A DNA stretch of 64,000 nucleotides, taken from positions 1-64,000 of the forward strand of contig NZ_VDQT01000006.1 of NCBI RefSeq assembly GCF_007667275.1. Direction: 5' to 3'. This document shows, in pieces, positions 38,890 through 46,653 of this stretch. Below the pieces are notes generated by a model. The model was not told the DNA's origin, made no database searches, and saw only the letters and a list, made by a program, of their open reading frames with translations. The DNA is from Stenotrophomonas rhizophila. Its GTDB lineage: Bacteria > Pseudomonadota > Gammaproteobacteria > Xanthomonadales > Xanthomonadaceae. Numbering within the stretch: position 1 is the stretch's first letter; each line of letters begins with the position of its first letter. The translations under genes and the position numbers were made by a program.

Positions 38890-38979
38890 ATGCTGCACCA
38901 CATGGCATCCGTGATCGACCCTGACGGTCACCGGATCGAGGCGATGGTCAACGCCGTGGAAGGGGCCAGCCAAGGGTGA
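38890..38979 (+). pseudogene. Remnant of a VOC/glyoxalase family C terminus
   Basis: A 29-codon frame, MLHHMASVIDPDGHRIEAMV..., two bases after the mannosidase stop. HHMASVIDPDGHRIEA is the typical C-terminal strand of vicinal-oxygen-chelate (glyoxalase-like) proteins; the rest of such a protein is absent. It overlaps the GTG start of the following gene by four bases (GTGA). I read it as the residue of a deletion; a functional small peptide is less likely. Confidence 0.55.
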
Positions 38980-39335
38980 ACCTCACCCATCCGCTCCTGC
39001 AGCGCAGTGCCCGCATCCTGCCGTGGGTGGGGTTGGCCGCCAGTGTGGCCATGGCGTTCGTGGTGACCCTGTTCGGGGCACTGCTGCTGCCGCAGTTCGT
39101 GCAGATGTTCGGCAGCGCCGGCCAGGCACTGCCGTGGATCAGCCGCGTCTACAGCCAGGGTTATCTGCTGGCCTGGCTGGCGCCGGCGCTGGTGGGGGCG
39201 TGCTGGTACTTCGGCCCGCCCATCGCCGGCCGCATCCTGGCCGGGCTGCTGGGCCTTGGCGCAGGACTGCTGGGCTCGGTGGGCGTGCTGTTTGCGATGT
39301 ACCTGCCTTACTTCATGCTGGGTTCGCTGGTCTGA
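38976..39335 (+). CDS. Small inner-membrane protein, unknown
   Basis: 119 residues with three hydrophobic segments (about residues 16-38, 63-82 and 87-114) and a short basic N terminus. Not recognised. The GTG start overlaps the stop of the glyoxalase remnant, so it may once have been coupled to a longer gene. Its 3' end overlaps the convergent hydrolase gene by 23 bases. Confidence 0.6.
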   Translation: MNLTHPLLQRSARILPWVGLAASVAMAFVVTLFGALLLPQFVQMFGSAGQALPWISRVYSQGYLLAWLAPALVGACWYFGPPIAGRILAGLLGLGAGLLGSVGVLFAMYLPYFMLGSLV

Positions 39336-40149
39336 GCTCAACGGCGGCATCGACGCCGGCGAAGAAGGTGGTCAGCACGTCAATGAAACGACGTGGCGAT
39401 TCCACGTTCATCAGGTGCCCGCCGGGGACCACGCTGAGCGTTGCATGGGGCAGGCCTGCCACCAGCGTGTGCGCGCCATCCAACGGGGCCAGCCGGTCTT
39501 CGTCGCCGCTGATCACCAGCGTGGGGGTGGTGATACGCGGCAGGTCGGCGCGGCCATCGAAGGCCAGCATGGCCTGCAGCAGCCGCAGCCAGTCCGCGCA
39601 GGTCTGTTGGTCGTTCGGATCCTCCTGGTAGTCCAGATAAGGTGCCGCTGCGTGACTGGACAGGAACCCGTCCGAGAACAGCCACGGCAGTACCAGCGCA
39701 TAGACCTGCGCGGGACTGCGGCCGCTGCCATACACCGCACCGACCGCCTGCAGGAACAAGCGTGCCTGCGTGCTGGTGGACGCGAAAGTGGCGGCCAGCA
39801 CCAGGCTGCGCAGGCGTTCCGGCGCGGCCACCGCCATCGCCTGCGCGACCGTGCCGCCCATTGAGAACCCGACCACGTGCGCGCGATCGACGCCGGCTTG
39901 GTCGAGGATGGCCAGCACGTCCAGCGCCAGGTCTTCCGTGCTGAAAGGTGCCGGCCCGCCGGGGGTCCTGCCGGAGCCACGCAGGTCCACCGCCAGCACG
40001 TGGTAGTGCTCGGCAAGCGCCGGCAGTTCGGCGGCCCAGAAGCCGGCGTCGCCGCCGAGGCCGTGGATCAACACCACGGTGGGTGCGCCGGGTACGGCGT
40101 TGGTTTCAAGCCAATGCGCGGGACCGCGCGAGGTTGTCATCAAAGGCAT
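39313..40149 (-). CDS. Alpha/beta hydrolase
   Basis: 278 residues of the alpha/beta-hydrolase fold, similar in layout to 3-oxoadipate enol-lactonase and related esterases: oxyanion segment LIHGLGGDAGFWAAEL, nucleophile elbow VVGFSMGGTVAQAMA, acid in VISGDEDRLAPLDGA and histidine in VPGGHLMNVESP. GAGAG lies eight bases before ATG 40149; a TTG at 40173 would overlap the upstream gene. It is second in a two-gene operon with a FAD monooxygenase under an FNR-box promoter. Substrate unknown. Confidence 0.85.
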   Translation of the reverse strand: MPLMTTSRGPAHWLETNAVPGAPTVVLIHGLGGDAGFWAAELPALAEHYHVLAVDLRGSGRTPGGPAPFSTEDLALDVLAILDQAGVDRAHVVGFSMGGTVAQAMAVAAPERLRSLVLAATFASTSTQARLFLQAVGAVYGSGRSPAQVYALVLPWLFSDGFLSSHAAAPYLDYQEDPNDQQTCADWLRLLQAMLAFDGRADLPRITTPTLVISGDEDRLAPLDGAHTLVAGLPHATLSVVPGGHLMNVESPRRFIDVLTTFFAGVDAAVELRPANPA

Positions 40150-40165
40150 GGGACGTGCTCTCAGG

Positions 40166-41317
40166 TCATGCAAGGGCGGAAGAATAGCGGGTAGGTGAAA
40201 GGTCCGGGAGCGCGATGCCGTTGGCAGCAGCGCGCATCTGCGCGTCCGGTACCGGACCTTCGCGGGTCATGTCCACCAGCGCCTGGTTGAGGTCGACGAA
40301 GGGACGCATGCGCGCCTCGTAGCGGGCGAATGCGGCTTGCGGCGAACCAGGCTGGTTGGCCAGTTCGCGCGCCAGCACGAAGGCGCCGACCAGGGCCAGG
40401 CTGGTGCCCTGGCCCGAGAACGGCGATGCGCAGTGCGCGGCGTCGCCGACCAGCGCGACCCGGCCGTTGGACCAGCGTGCAAGCTTCACCTGCGCCAGCT
40501 CGCCGAAGTAGAACGCATCGGTCGTATCGAGCGCGTCCACCAGCGGTTGCCAGCGCCCACCGAGGTCGCGCAGCCTGACGCGGGTCAGCGCCTTCTGCGC
40601 CGCCACATCGTGGCGCAGGGAGGTGTCGACCTCGGCCCCGAATCCCGCGCCCACCCGCAACTCGTGGCCGCTGGCGTCGGGATACACCACCACGCCCAGT
40701 TCGGCTTCACGGTACATGCCTTCTCGGCCATCCAGCGACAGGCTGTCGGGCGCGCTGTAGAACGCCAGCGCCCCGCCCAGCGGCACCAGGCAATCGTCAC
40801 CGGCATGCACGGCCTGGCGGCGCACCGACGAGTACACGCCGTCCGCGCCGATCACCACGTCATAGGTGCGCGAGAGTTGGCGCGCGAAGCTGACGGTCAT
40901 GCCGGTGGTGGTCGGGCTGAGCGCAGTGATGTGCTCGTCGTAACAGATGTCCTGCCGCGCACCTGCAGCGTCGGCCAGCAGGCGGCACAGCGTATCGCGG
41001 AAGATTTCAATGTCGGGGCTGTCGAGGCGGCCACCACTGAACGTGCGGCTGTCATCAACGCTGACCGGCTCACCCTGGCGATCCAGCATGCACAGGCCGC
41101 GCAGCCGGGTGCGCTGCGCCTGCAGCGCATCGTGCAGCCCCATCGCCTTGACCACGTCCAGCGCCACGCCGCGGATGTCCACGGCATGACCGCCGTCGCG
41201 CAGCAGCGGGGCCTTTTCGACCACGGTCACGGGGAAGCCGAAGTGGCGCAGCCACCACGCAGTGGCAAGGCCGGCGACACCGGCGCCGGAGACAAGGACG
41301 GTGGGAAGCGAGGGCAT
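40166..41317 (-). CDS. FAD-dependent aromatic/TetX-like monooxygenase
   Basis: 383 residues of the PHBH-fold flavoprotein hydroxylases. FAD motif VLVSGAGVAGLATAWWL, the DG motif VVIGADGVYSSVRR and GDAAHCASPFSGQGTSLALVGAFVLA are all present. TetX and related enzymes share this layout, but substrate cannot be deduced. The following hydrolase gene suggests a two-step ring hydroxylation and hydrolysis. An FNR box with a -10 element lies 30-70 bases upstream. Confidence 0.85.
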   Translation of the reverse strand: MPSLPTVLVSGAGVAGLATAWWLRHFGFPVTVVEKAPLLRDGGHAVDIRGVALDVVKAMGLHDALQAQRTRLRGLCMLDRQGEPVSVDDSRTFSGGRLDSPDIEIFRDTLCRLLADAAGARQDICYDEHITALSPTTTGMTVSFARQLSRTYDVVIGADGVYSSVRRQAVHAGDDCLVPLGGALAFYSAPDSLSLDGREGMYREAELGVVVYPDASGHELRVGAGFGAEVDTSLRHDVAAQKALTRVRLRDLGGRWQPLVDALDTTDAFYFGELAQVKLARWSNGRVALVGDAAHCASPFSGQGTSLALVGAFVLARELANQPGSPQAAFARYEARMRPFVDLNQALVDMTREGPVPDAQMRAAANGIALPDLSPTRYSSALA

Positions 41318-41346
41318 GGTGCGCGGTCCAGTGGAGAAGTGGGCAC

Positions 41347-41387
41347 AGCCTACGCAGCGCTGCGCCGGGCCACTTGACCTGGGTCAA
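41347..41387 (-). promoter_or_regulatory. FNR-type promoter of the monooxygenase-hydrolase operon
   Basis: Box TTGACCTGGGTCAA at 41374-41387, flanked by AC and GC. On the reverse strand the -10-like TAGGCT at 41347-41352 has its centre 31 bases from the box centre, the geometry of a class II FNR/CRP promoter. The predicted transcript begins about 22 bases before the gene. Confidence 0.55.
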
Positions 41388-41397
41388 GCCGGGCCGA

Positions 41398-42081
41398 TCA
41401 ATGCGCCGCCGGCAATCCGAGCAGTTCAGACAGCCCCAGCCACCCGATCTGCACGCCGATGCACAGGATCACGAAGGCCAGCAGGCGCAGCATCACCTGC
41501 ATGCCGGTGCGGCCGAGCAGCGCCTGCAACCGGCCGGCATAGCGCATGCACAGGTAGATCAGCGCGCACAGCGCCACCAGGGCGCTTGCGGCAGCGACCA
41601 CGTGCACCACCTCCGGGCCCTGCTCGGGCGAGGTCGTACCTACGGCGGTCGCTACCGCGATCGCGCCGGGACCCACCGTGAGCGGCAGGGTGAACGGATA
41701 GAAGGTCTGCGATTCGACCGTGGCGTCGAGGTCCAGGTCCTGGCGCGCTTCGGCCTGGGCCGCACCGGTCAGCGAGACACGCTCCGGGTGGGCGGGGGCA
41801 TTGAGCAGCCGCCATCCCGTTGCGGCAATCACCAGGCCACCGGCCAGGCGCAGCACCGGGATCGAGATGCCGAAAAAGGACAGCACCCAGGCCCCGATGC
41901 TGATCGACACCGCCAGCATCACCAGGCTGTTGAACGCCACCGCCCGCGCAACGCGGTTGCGTTGCGCGGGCGTGGCATCGGGGAGCAGGCCCAGCACCAT
42001 CAGTGCCGCACCCGGTGGATTTATCACCGGGAGCAGGCTGGTGAAGATCACCAGGAACGCATGGCTGAAGTCATTCCACAT
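41398..42081 (-). CDS. MarC family membrane protein
   Basis: 227 residues with six predicted transmembrane segments: FLVIFTSLLPVINPPGAALMVL at the N terminus and FYPFTLPLTVGPGAIAVATAVG in the middle are the MarC (UPF0056) signatures. The transported substrate is unknown; despite the name no antibiotic role has been established for the family. AAGGTGG precedes the ATG. It starts 12 bases after the frameshifted small gene, so both probably use the same FNR-box promoter. Confidence 0.88.
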   Translation of the reverse strand: MWNDFSHAFLVIFTSLLPVINPPGAALMVLGLLPDATPAQRNRVARAVAFNSLVMLAVSISIGAWVLSFFGISIPVLRLAGGLVIAATGWRLLNAPAHPERVSLTGAAQAEARQDLDLDATVESQTFYPFTLPLTVGPGAIAVATAVGTTSPEQGPEVVHVVAAASALVALCALIYLCMRYAGRLQALLGRTGMQVMLRLLAFVILCIGVQIGWLGLSELLGLPAAH

Positions 42082-42093
42082 GGGCCCACCTTA

Positions 42094-42284
42094 TCAGTAG
42101 CCCCACCACGGCTGGCAATGCAGGTGGCCGTAAGGGCCCCGCCAGCAACGGCCGCCGGGGTACGGACGCGGTCCGCCGCCCCAGCCCCACGGGCGCGGGC
42201 CGTACATGGCCGGGCCGTACCACCAGTCGATGAACACGCTGGCGTGTTGAGCAGCATCGCCACTCCGAGGGAAAGCCGCTTCAT
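42094..42284 (-). pseudogene. Frameshifted Gly/Trp-rich small secreted protein
   Basis: GGAG lies seven bases before an ATG that opens MKRLSLGVAMLLNTPA, a signal-peptide start. In this frame the sequence then degrades, while the neighbouring frame reads HASVFIDWWYGPAMYGP and continues as a Gly/Trp/Pro/Tyr-rich sequence to QPWWGY and a stop at 42094. The 191-base span is not a multiple of three, so one frame shift near 42245-42250 splits an otherwise normal gene of about 63 codons. Similar small periplasmic proteins of unknown role occur in xanthomonads. Sequencing error is the alternative. Confidence 0.65.
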
Positions 42285-42363
42285 TTGAAAACTCCGGAAA
42301 GGGTAGGGGCGAAGGCGCGGGAGACGGGGAGAGGGTTCGTCCCCCGCTGCCATCGCGGAGAGG

Positions 42364-42405
42364 ACGTTACGGGGCACGTCCCCACCCGCACTTGATGCAG
42401 GTCAA
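42364..42405 (-). promoter_or_regulatory. FNR-type promoter of the small gene and marC
   Basis: Box TTGATGCAGGTCAA at 42392-42405 overlaps the stop codon of the symporter gene. On the reverse strand TAACGT (42364-42369) is centred 32 bases from the box centre. The predicted leader before the small gene is about 73 bases. Confidence 0.55.
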
Positions 42406-44120
42406 GCGCGGCGCATGTTGCGCCGATGCCGCCACACCACGCGCCAGGCTGCGGCGGACAGTGCCAGCAGGGCCGCGCCGAACAGCAGGAGCGGCGCATG
42501 GCCGTGCTCGTTGAATGCCATCAGCCCCAGCGTCAGCAGGCTGGTGGCCGTGAGCGAGATCGCCACGGTGCGTGCCGGTGCATGGTCGCTGGCCTCGGCG
42601 GCGGACATCGGCGTGGGCGCGTAGGCCGCCATGCGTGCCTGCACGCGCTGCCATTGCGGCGCCGGGCCGCGTGCGAGCAGGTGCGACGCGGTAAGAATGA
42701 GCGTGGGCAGCACCGCGCCCACCAGCACATCGGTCAGCCGCGGATTGGCCTGTATCCACTGCGCGGGAACGGTGTGGGCAACCGCCCCGGCATTCGCGCC
42801 GAAGCGCACCAGCACCCCGGCGATGAAGCTCGCTGCGGCGGTGACGAACACCGTTGCGGTGCCGATCCGGCCACTCAGCAGGCCCCAGATCGTGGGCGCC
42901 ATCAGCGGGCCGAACAGCATGCCGGTCAGGGTGAGCACGATTTTTTCGGCGCCGCCCATCCGTGGCACGCACAGGGCAACGGCGATCAACGCCGCACCGA
43001 TCAACAGGGCGAACAGGCGCCCTGCGCCGACCAGGCGAGGTTCGCTCGCCGCCGGGCGCCGGCGCCGGTAGAACTGTTCGGTGAGCACGCCGGCAAACAC
43101 ATTGATCTGCCCGCTGATCGCACTGGCCGTGGCCGAGAACATCGCGGCCATCATCAGGCCCAGCATGCCGGCCGGCAGCACGTGCTGGCTGGCCAGGATG
43201 TAGGCCTGTTCCGGATCCGCGCCCGATTGCAGCATGCGATACAGGATCGGCGGGGTCAGCCACAGCGTCGGGCTGACCAGGTACAGCGCACCGAACAGCC
43301 ACGCGCTGCGGCGCGCGTCGGTGTCGGTGGGCACGCAGATGTAGCGCTGGGCGAACGCCCATTCGGCGCCGACCAGGAAGAAGTGAACCGCCACCCAGCC
43401 GGCCATGAACCACAGCGTGTACTGGCTGGAGAAAGGTTGGAAGAAGGTCGCCGGCACCGGCGCCAGCAGCACTCCGCTGCGCACCTGCAGCCACAGCAGC
43501 GGAATCACGAACAGCACCGCCAGCTGCAGCACGATGAACTGCAGCACGTCGGTCATCAGCACTGCCCACAGTCCGCCAGTGACCGTGTACGCCACGACCA
43601 CCGCGCCGAATACGCCGATGGTGAGCGCCAGCGACAGATGCCCGGTGGCGTCATCGCGCAGCAGGTGGCCCGGCTCCAGCGGCACCAGTGCCACCAGCAT
43701 CACCGACAGCGCATACAGCGCCACCCCGGTGGACACGATGCGCATGGCCATCATCGCCCAGGTGTAGAGCTGCACGGCCTGCGGGCCGAAGCGCAGCTGC
43801 ACGAATTCGGCCGGCGTGGTCACCCCGGTGCGGCGCCAGCGGGCTGCCACGAACGTGCCTACCAGCAGGCCTGAAATGCCGATGCAGGTGTTGATGGCAA
43901 TGGCGACCACGCCCTCGCGATAGGCCAGCCCGCCCCAGACCACGAAGGTACCTGCGGACTTGAGCGTCATGAATCCGCTCAGCCCCGACACCCACCATGG
44001 CGAGCGGGCACCGGCGGCGAACATGTCGCGCGAGCGGCGGTTGCGGCCCGCATAACGCAGACCGATCGCGAGCGTCCCGATCAGGTAGGCGGCCAGCACC
44101 ACGAAGTCGATCGACGCCAT
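42402..44120 (-). CDS. Sodium:solute symporter (SSS family)
   Basis: 572 residues, about 13-14 transmembrane segments, of the SSS/SGLT family: VVLAAYLIGTLAIGLRYAGRNRRS at the start (split), GARSPWWVSGLSGFMTLKSAGTFVVWGG and FSATASAISGQINVFAGVL, the sodium-site helix. The ATG at 44120 lies just after the TonB receptor stop (44123), so the pair is an operon: outer-membrane uptake followed by inner-membrane uptake. The gene across the divergent promoter is a lactonase fusion, so a sugar or sugar acid is the likely substrate; this is inference. Confidence 0.88.
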   Translation of the reverse strand: MASIDFVVLAAYLIGTLAIGLRYAGRNRRSRDMFAAGARSPWWVSGLSGFMTLKSAGTFVVWGGLAYREGVVAIAINTCIGISGLLVGTFVAARWRRTGVTTPAEFVQLRFGPQAVQLYTWAMMAMRIVSTGVALYALSVMLVALVPLEPGHLLRDDATGHLSLALTIGVFGAVVVAYTVTGGLWAVLMTDVLQFIVLQLAVLFVIPLLWLQVRSGVLLAPVPATFFQPFSSQYTLWFMAGWVAVHFFLVGAEWAFAQRYICVPTDTDARRSAWLFGALYLVSPTLWLTPPILYRMLQSGADPEQAYILASQHVLPAGMLGLMMAAMFSATASAISGQINVFAGVLTEQFYRRRRPAASEPRLVGAGRLFALLIGAALIAVALCVPRMGGAEKIVLTLTGMLFGPLMAPTIWGLLSGRIGTATVFVTAAASFIAGVLVRFGANAGAVAHTVPAQWIQANPRLTDVLVGAVLPTLILTASHLLARGPAPQWQRVQARMAAYAPTPMSAAEASDHAPARTVAISLTATSLLTLGLMAFNEHGHAPLLLFGAALLALSAAAWRVVWRHRRNMRRA

Positions 44121-44122
44121 GG

Positions 44123-46441
44123 TCAGAAGTTCATGCGCAGGCTGATACCGGCACGTCGTCGGAAATCCGCCGGCAGTTGCTGCGCATAGGCGTTGGCACC
44201 CCCGGCCGTGCTGACCGGCATGACGTTGGCCGCGTAGCGCGTGTCGGCCACGTTCTGGACATGCATGCCCAGCTCCAGCCGGCCGTCGGCGAAGATTAGT
44301 CCCGCAGAGAGGTCGGCGATGCCATACGCGCGCTGGGTCAGCCGTGGGTTCTGGCTGATGTCGAACACCACCGCGTCCTGCCAGCGGCAATCCGCCTGCA
44401 CGAATACGTCCATGGTGCCGGTCAGCGGCGCGTCAAGGCGCGCCCCCAGGACAGCGCGCCACCGTGGCGCATTCATGAAGGGCTTGCCGTCCAGGTCCTG
44501 CACCGTCGCTCCGCCATCGCCGATCGGCAGGCAGCCCTGCGCAGCGCTTTGCCCGGTGTAGCAGGGGCCGTTGGGGACGTCGTCGAAGCGTGCGTCCAGC
44601 CAGGTCACCCCGCCGTTGACGCTGAACCATGCATGCGGACGGGCGACGAACTCAAGCTCCACGCCGTCGATGGCCACGCCGCCGGCGCTGGTCAGCACGA
44701 ACAGACCCGACGCGGCGCTGTAGGTCTGTGCCTGGTAGTCGTCGATGCGGGTACGGAAGCCGGTCAGGTTCAGCATCAGCGTGTTGTCGAACAAGGTGCT
44801 CTTGAGTCCGGCTTCTACCAGTTCAGACGTCTCGGCCGGGGCAGGCAGCTGCGCGAACTGCGCGGCAGTCAGGCCCAGCGTGGCGGCCAGGCCTTCGCCC
44901 TTGTAGCCGGTGCCCCAGCCCAGGTATCCGGTGATGACCGGGGTGAACGCATAGCTGGCACTCAGCCGGCCAATGCTGGCGCTGTCACGGTAGCGGCCGC
45001 TGACCGGACCGAACGCCGGCAGCGTGGCGGGTCGGTCGGCGCCATTGAATCGCGCGTCGAGTGGCCGTACGAAGCGCAGCCGCTGGCGCTCGTCCAACAG
45101 CCGCAGGCCGGCGGTCAGGGTGAGCTGCTCACGTGGACGCCAATTGGCCTGGCCGAACAGTGCAGCATTGCGACTGTCCACGTCGGACCAACCGGCCAGC
45201 ACGGCCTGGTCGCCGGGCACGCGCGGTACCACGGTGCCGTCCAATGCAATGCCGGTGGTCGCGCCAAGGTTGAGCCCGCGCCGGTCAAGCGTGTTCTGCA
45301 CCGCGCCATCGAAGTAGTACGCGCCCAGCAGATAGTCGAACGCGGTATCGGTCGGCGATGCCAGCCGCAGTTCCTGGGTGAAGGTGCGGCTGGATTCGAC
45401 GTTGAAATTGCGCGTGACCAGCCGGGCCTGGGTGTCGTCCAGGTCCACGTCGCTGTCGTTGTCGAAGCGGCGCCAGCCGGTGATGCTGGTCAACGCATGC
45501 CGGCCCAGCGCAATGCGCGCGGTCACCGCTGCGCCGACGTTTTCCTGCCTCACGAACGGTGGCACGTCATTGTTGACCTGGTCGTTGTCGCGGTCGACTG
45601 CGGTACCGGTCGGCACAGCGCCCGGAACGGTGCTGGCCTGGATCAGGGGCAGCGCGCAGCAGTCGGCGTCGAGTCGACCGAAGTCCGCGCTGAGGGTGAC
45701 ATCCGAACGCTGGTCCTGCGAGCGCCACTGCAGCTTGCCGCGCACGCCACGGGCGCGCTGGTCGTTGAGCACGCGTCCATCCCGCAGGTTGCGGACATCG
45801 CCGTCGCGACCGCGCTGGAACGCGGCCAGCCGGTAGGCCAGCTGGTCGCCGAGCGGGCCGGACACCGCGCCTTCCACGCGGTGCTCGTGGTCCTGCCCGA
45901 GCAGTACCGACGCCGCCCCGCTTTGGCGTTCGAAATCGGGTGCGCGGGTGATCACATGGATGACCCCGGCCGAAGCGTTCTTGCCGAACAACGTTCCCTG
46001 CGGCCCGCGCAGTACTTCCACCCGTTCCACGTCGAGCAGGTCGCTGAACGCCGCACCCGGACGTTGCATCACCACGCCATCCACGACGGTGGCGATGCTG
46101 GGCTCCACCCCGGTGGAGAACACATCGGTGCCCACCCCGCGGATGCGGATGGCGTTGTTGCGCAGCTCGTTACCCGCCGAAAAGGTCACGCTCGGCACCA
46201 GGGCCTGCAGGCGGCTGATATCGTTCGCCTGGCGTCGTTGCAGGGCCTGGCCGTCCACGACCGACACCGCCAGCGCGATGCGTTGGACGTTTTCTTCGCG
46301 GTGCTGTGCGGTGACCGTGATGCGGTCCAGTTCAGTCACGGTGGCAGGTGCGGCGCGGACCGGCTCGTCCCGCGCAAAGACCACCCCTGCCGGCTGCGCC
46401 AGCACGGTGAACATGGCCATCTCCAGCGACCGCCATGGCAT
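44123..46441 (-). CDS. TonB-dependent outer-membrane receptor
   Basis: 772 residues. After a signal peptide ending near AGVVFA comes the TonB box region (ELDRITVTAQHREENVQRI), the plug (IRIRGVGTDVFSTGVEPSIATVVDGV, split; VEVLRGPQGTLFGKNASAG) and a 22-strand barrel ending in the typical aromatic residue (ISLRMNF). Layout and GTLFGKNASAGVI are typical of the non-siderophore receptors abundant in xanthomonads. It is cotranscribed with the symporter and divergent from the IclR-lactonase fusion, which suggests import of a plant-derived carbohydrate. Confidence 0.92.
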   Translation of the reverse strand: MPWRSLEMAMFTVLAQPAGVVFARDEPVRAAPATVTELDRITVTAQHREENVQRIALAVSVVDGQALQRRQANDISRLQALVPSVTFSAGNELRNNAIRIRGVGTDVFSTGVEPSIATVVDGVVMQRPGAAFSDLLDVERVEVLRGPQGTLFGKNASAGVIHVITRAPDFERQSGAASVLLGQDHEHRVEGAVSGPLGDQLAYRLAAFQRGRDGDVRNLRDGRVLNDQRARGVRGKLQWRSQDQRSDVTLSADFGRLDADCCALPLIQASTVPGAVPTGTAVDRDNDQVNNDVPPFVRQENVGAAVTARIALGRHALTSITGWRRFDNDSDVDLDDTQARLVTRNFNVESSRTFTQELRLASPTDTAFDYLLGAYYFDGAVQNTLDRRGLNLGATTGIALDGTVVPRVPGDQAVLAGWSDVDSRNAALFGQANWRPREQLTLTAGLRLLDERQRLRFVRPLDARFNGADRPATLPAFGPVSGRYRDSASIGRLSASYAFTPVITGYLGWGTGYKGEGLAATLGLTAAQFAQLPAPAETSELVEAGLKSTLFDNTLMLNLTGFRTRIDDYQAQTYSAASGLFVLTSAGGVAIDGVELEFVARPHAWFSVNGGVTWLDARFDDVPNGPCYTGQSAAQGCLPIGDGGATVQDLDGKPFMNAPRWRAVLGARLDAPLTGTMDVFVQADCRWQDAVVFDISQNPRLTQRAYGIADLSAGLIFADGRLELGMHVQNVADTRYAANVMPVSTAGGANAYAQQLPADFRRRAGISLRMNF

Positions 46442-46525
46442 GCGGCGTTTTCCGTGGAAAGAAGAGCGGGTTCATTCTGTAACGTGCCCCGGGTCGCCGC
46501 CCATACGTATTCAGCAGGTTTTGAT

Positions 46526-46539
46526 CAGTAAAACTACTG
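46526..46539. promoter_or_regulatory. Palindrome CAGTA-N4-TACTG, site 1
   Basis: CAGTAAAACTACTG lies between the divergent receptor and IclR-fusion genes, 87 bases from the receptor start. The exact reverse complement of these 14 bases recurs at 53502-53515. Probably an operator; its protein is unknown. Confidence 0.5.
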
Positions 46540-46593
46540 CCTGTTCAGCTTGGCTCTCCGCATTGCAAGGGTTTGCGCGGGCCTGCACCAACT

Positions 46594-46621
46594 TGCGGAA
46601 CGCTGTTCTGGATCTTAGGAT
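46594..46621 (+). promoter_or_regulatory. Promoter and operator of the IclR-lactonase gene
   Basis: TTGCGG at 46594-46599 and TAGGAT at 46616-46621, spaced 16 bases. Between and overlapping them is the palindrome GGAACGCTGTTCT (46597-46609), resembling GGAAC-N3-GTTCC operators of IclR family regulators. Autoregulation is likely. Confidence 0.55.
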
Positions 46622-46653
46622 CAGGTCCGTCGGCCCCGGCCCCGGAAGCGATC

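Noticed and set aside
36414..38903. Reverse open frame of 829 codons opposite the GH92 gene
   Set aside because: Shadow of the mannosidase gene, low-complexity Arg/Ala/His composition.
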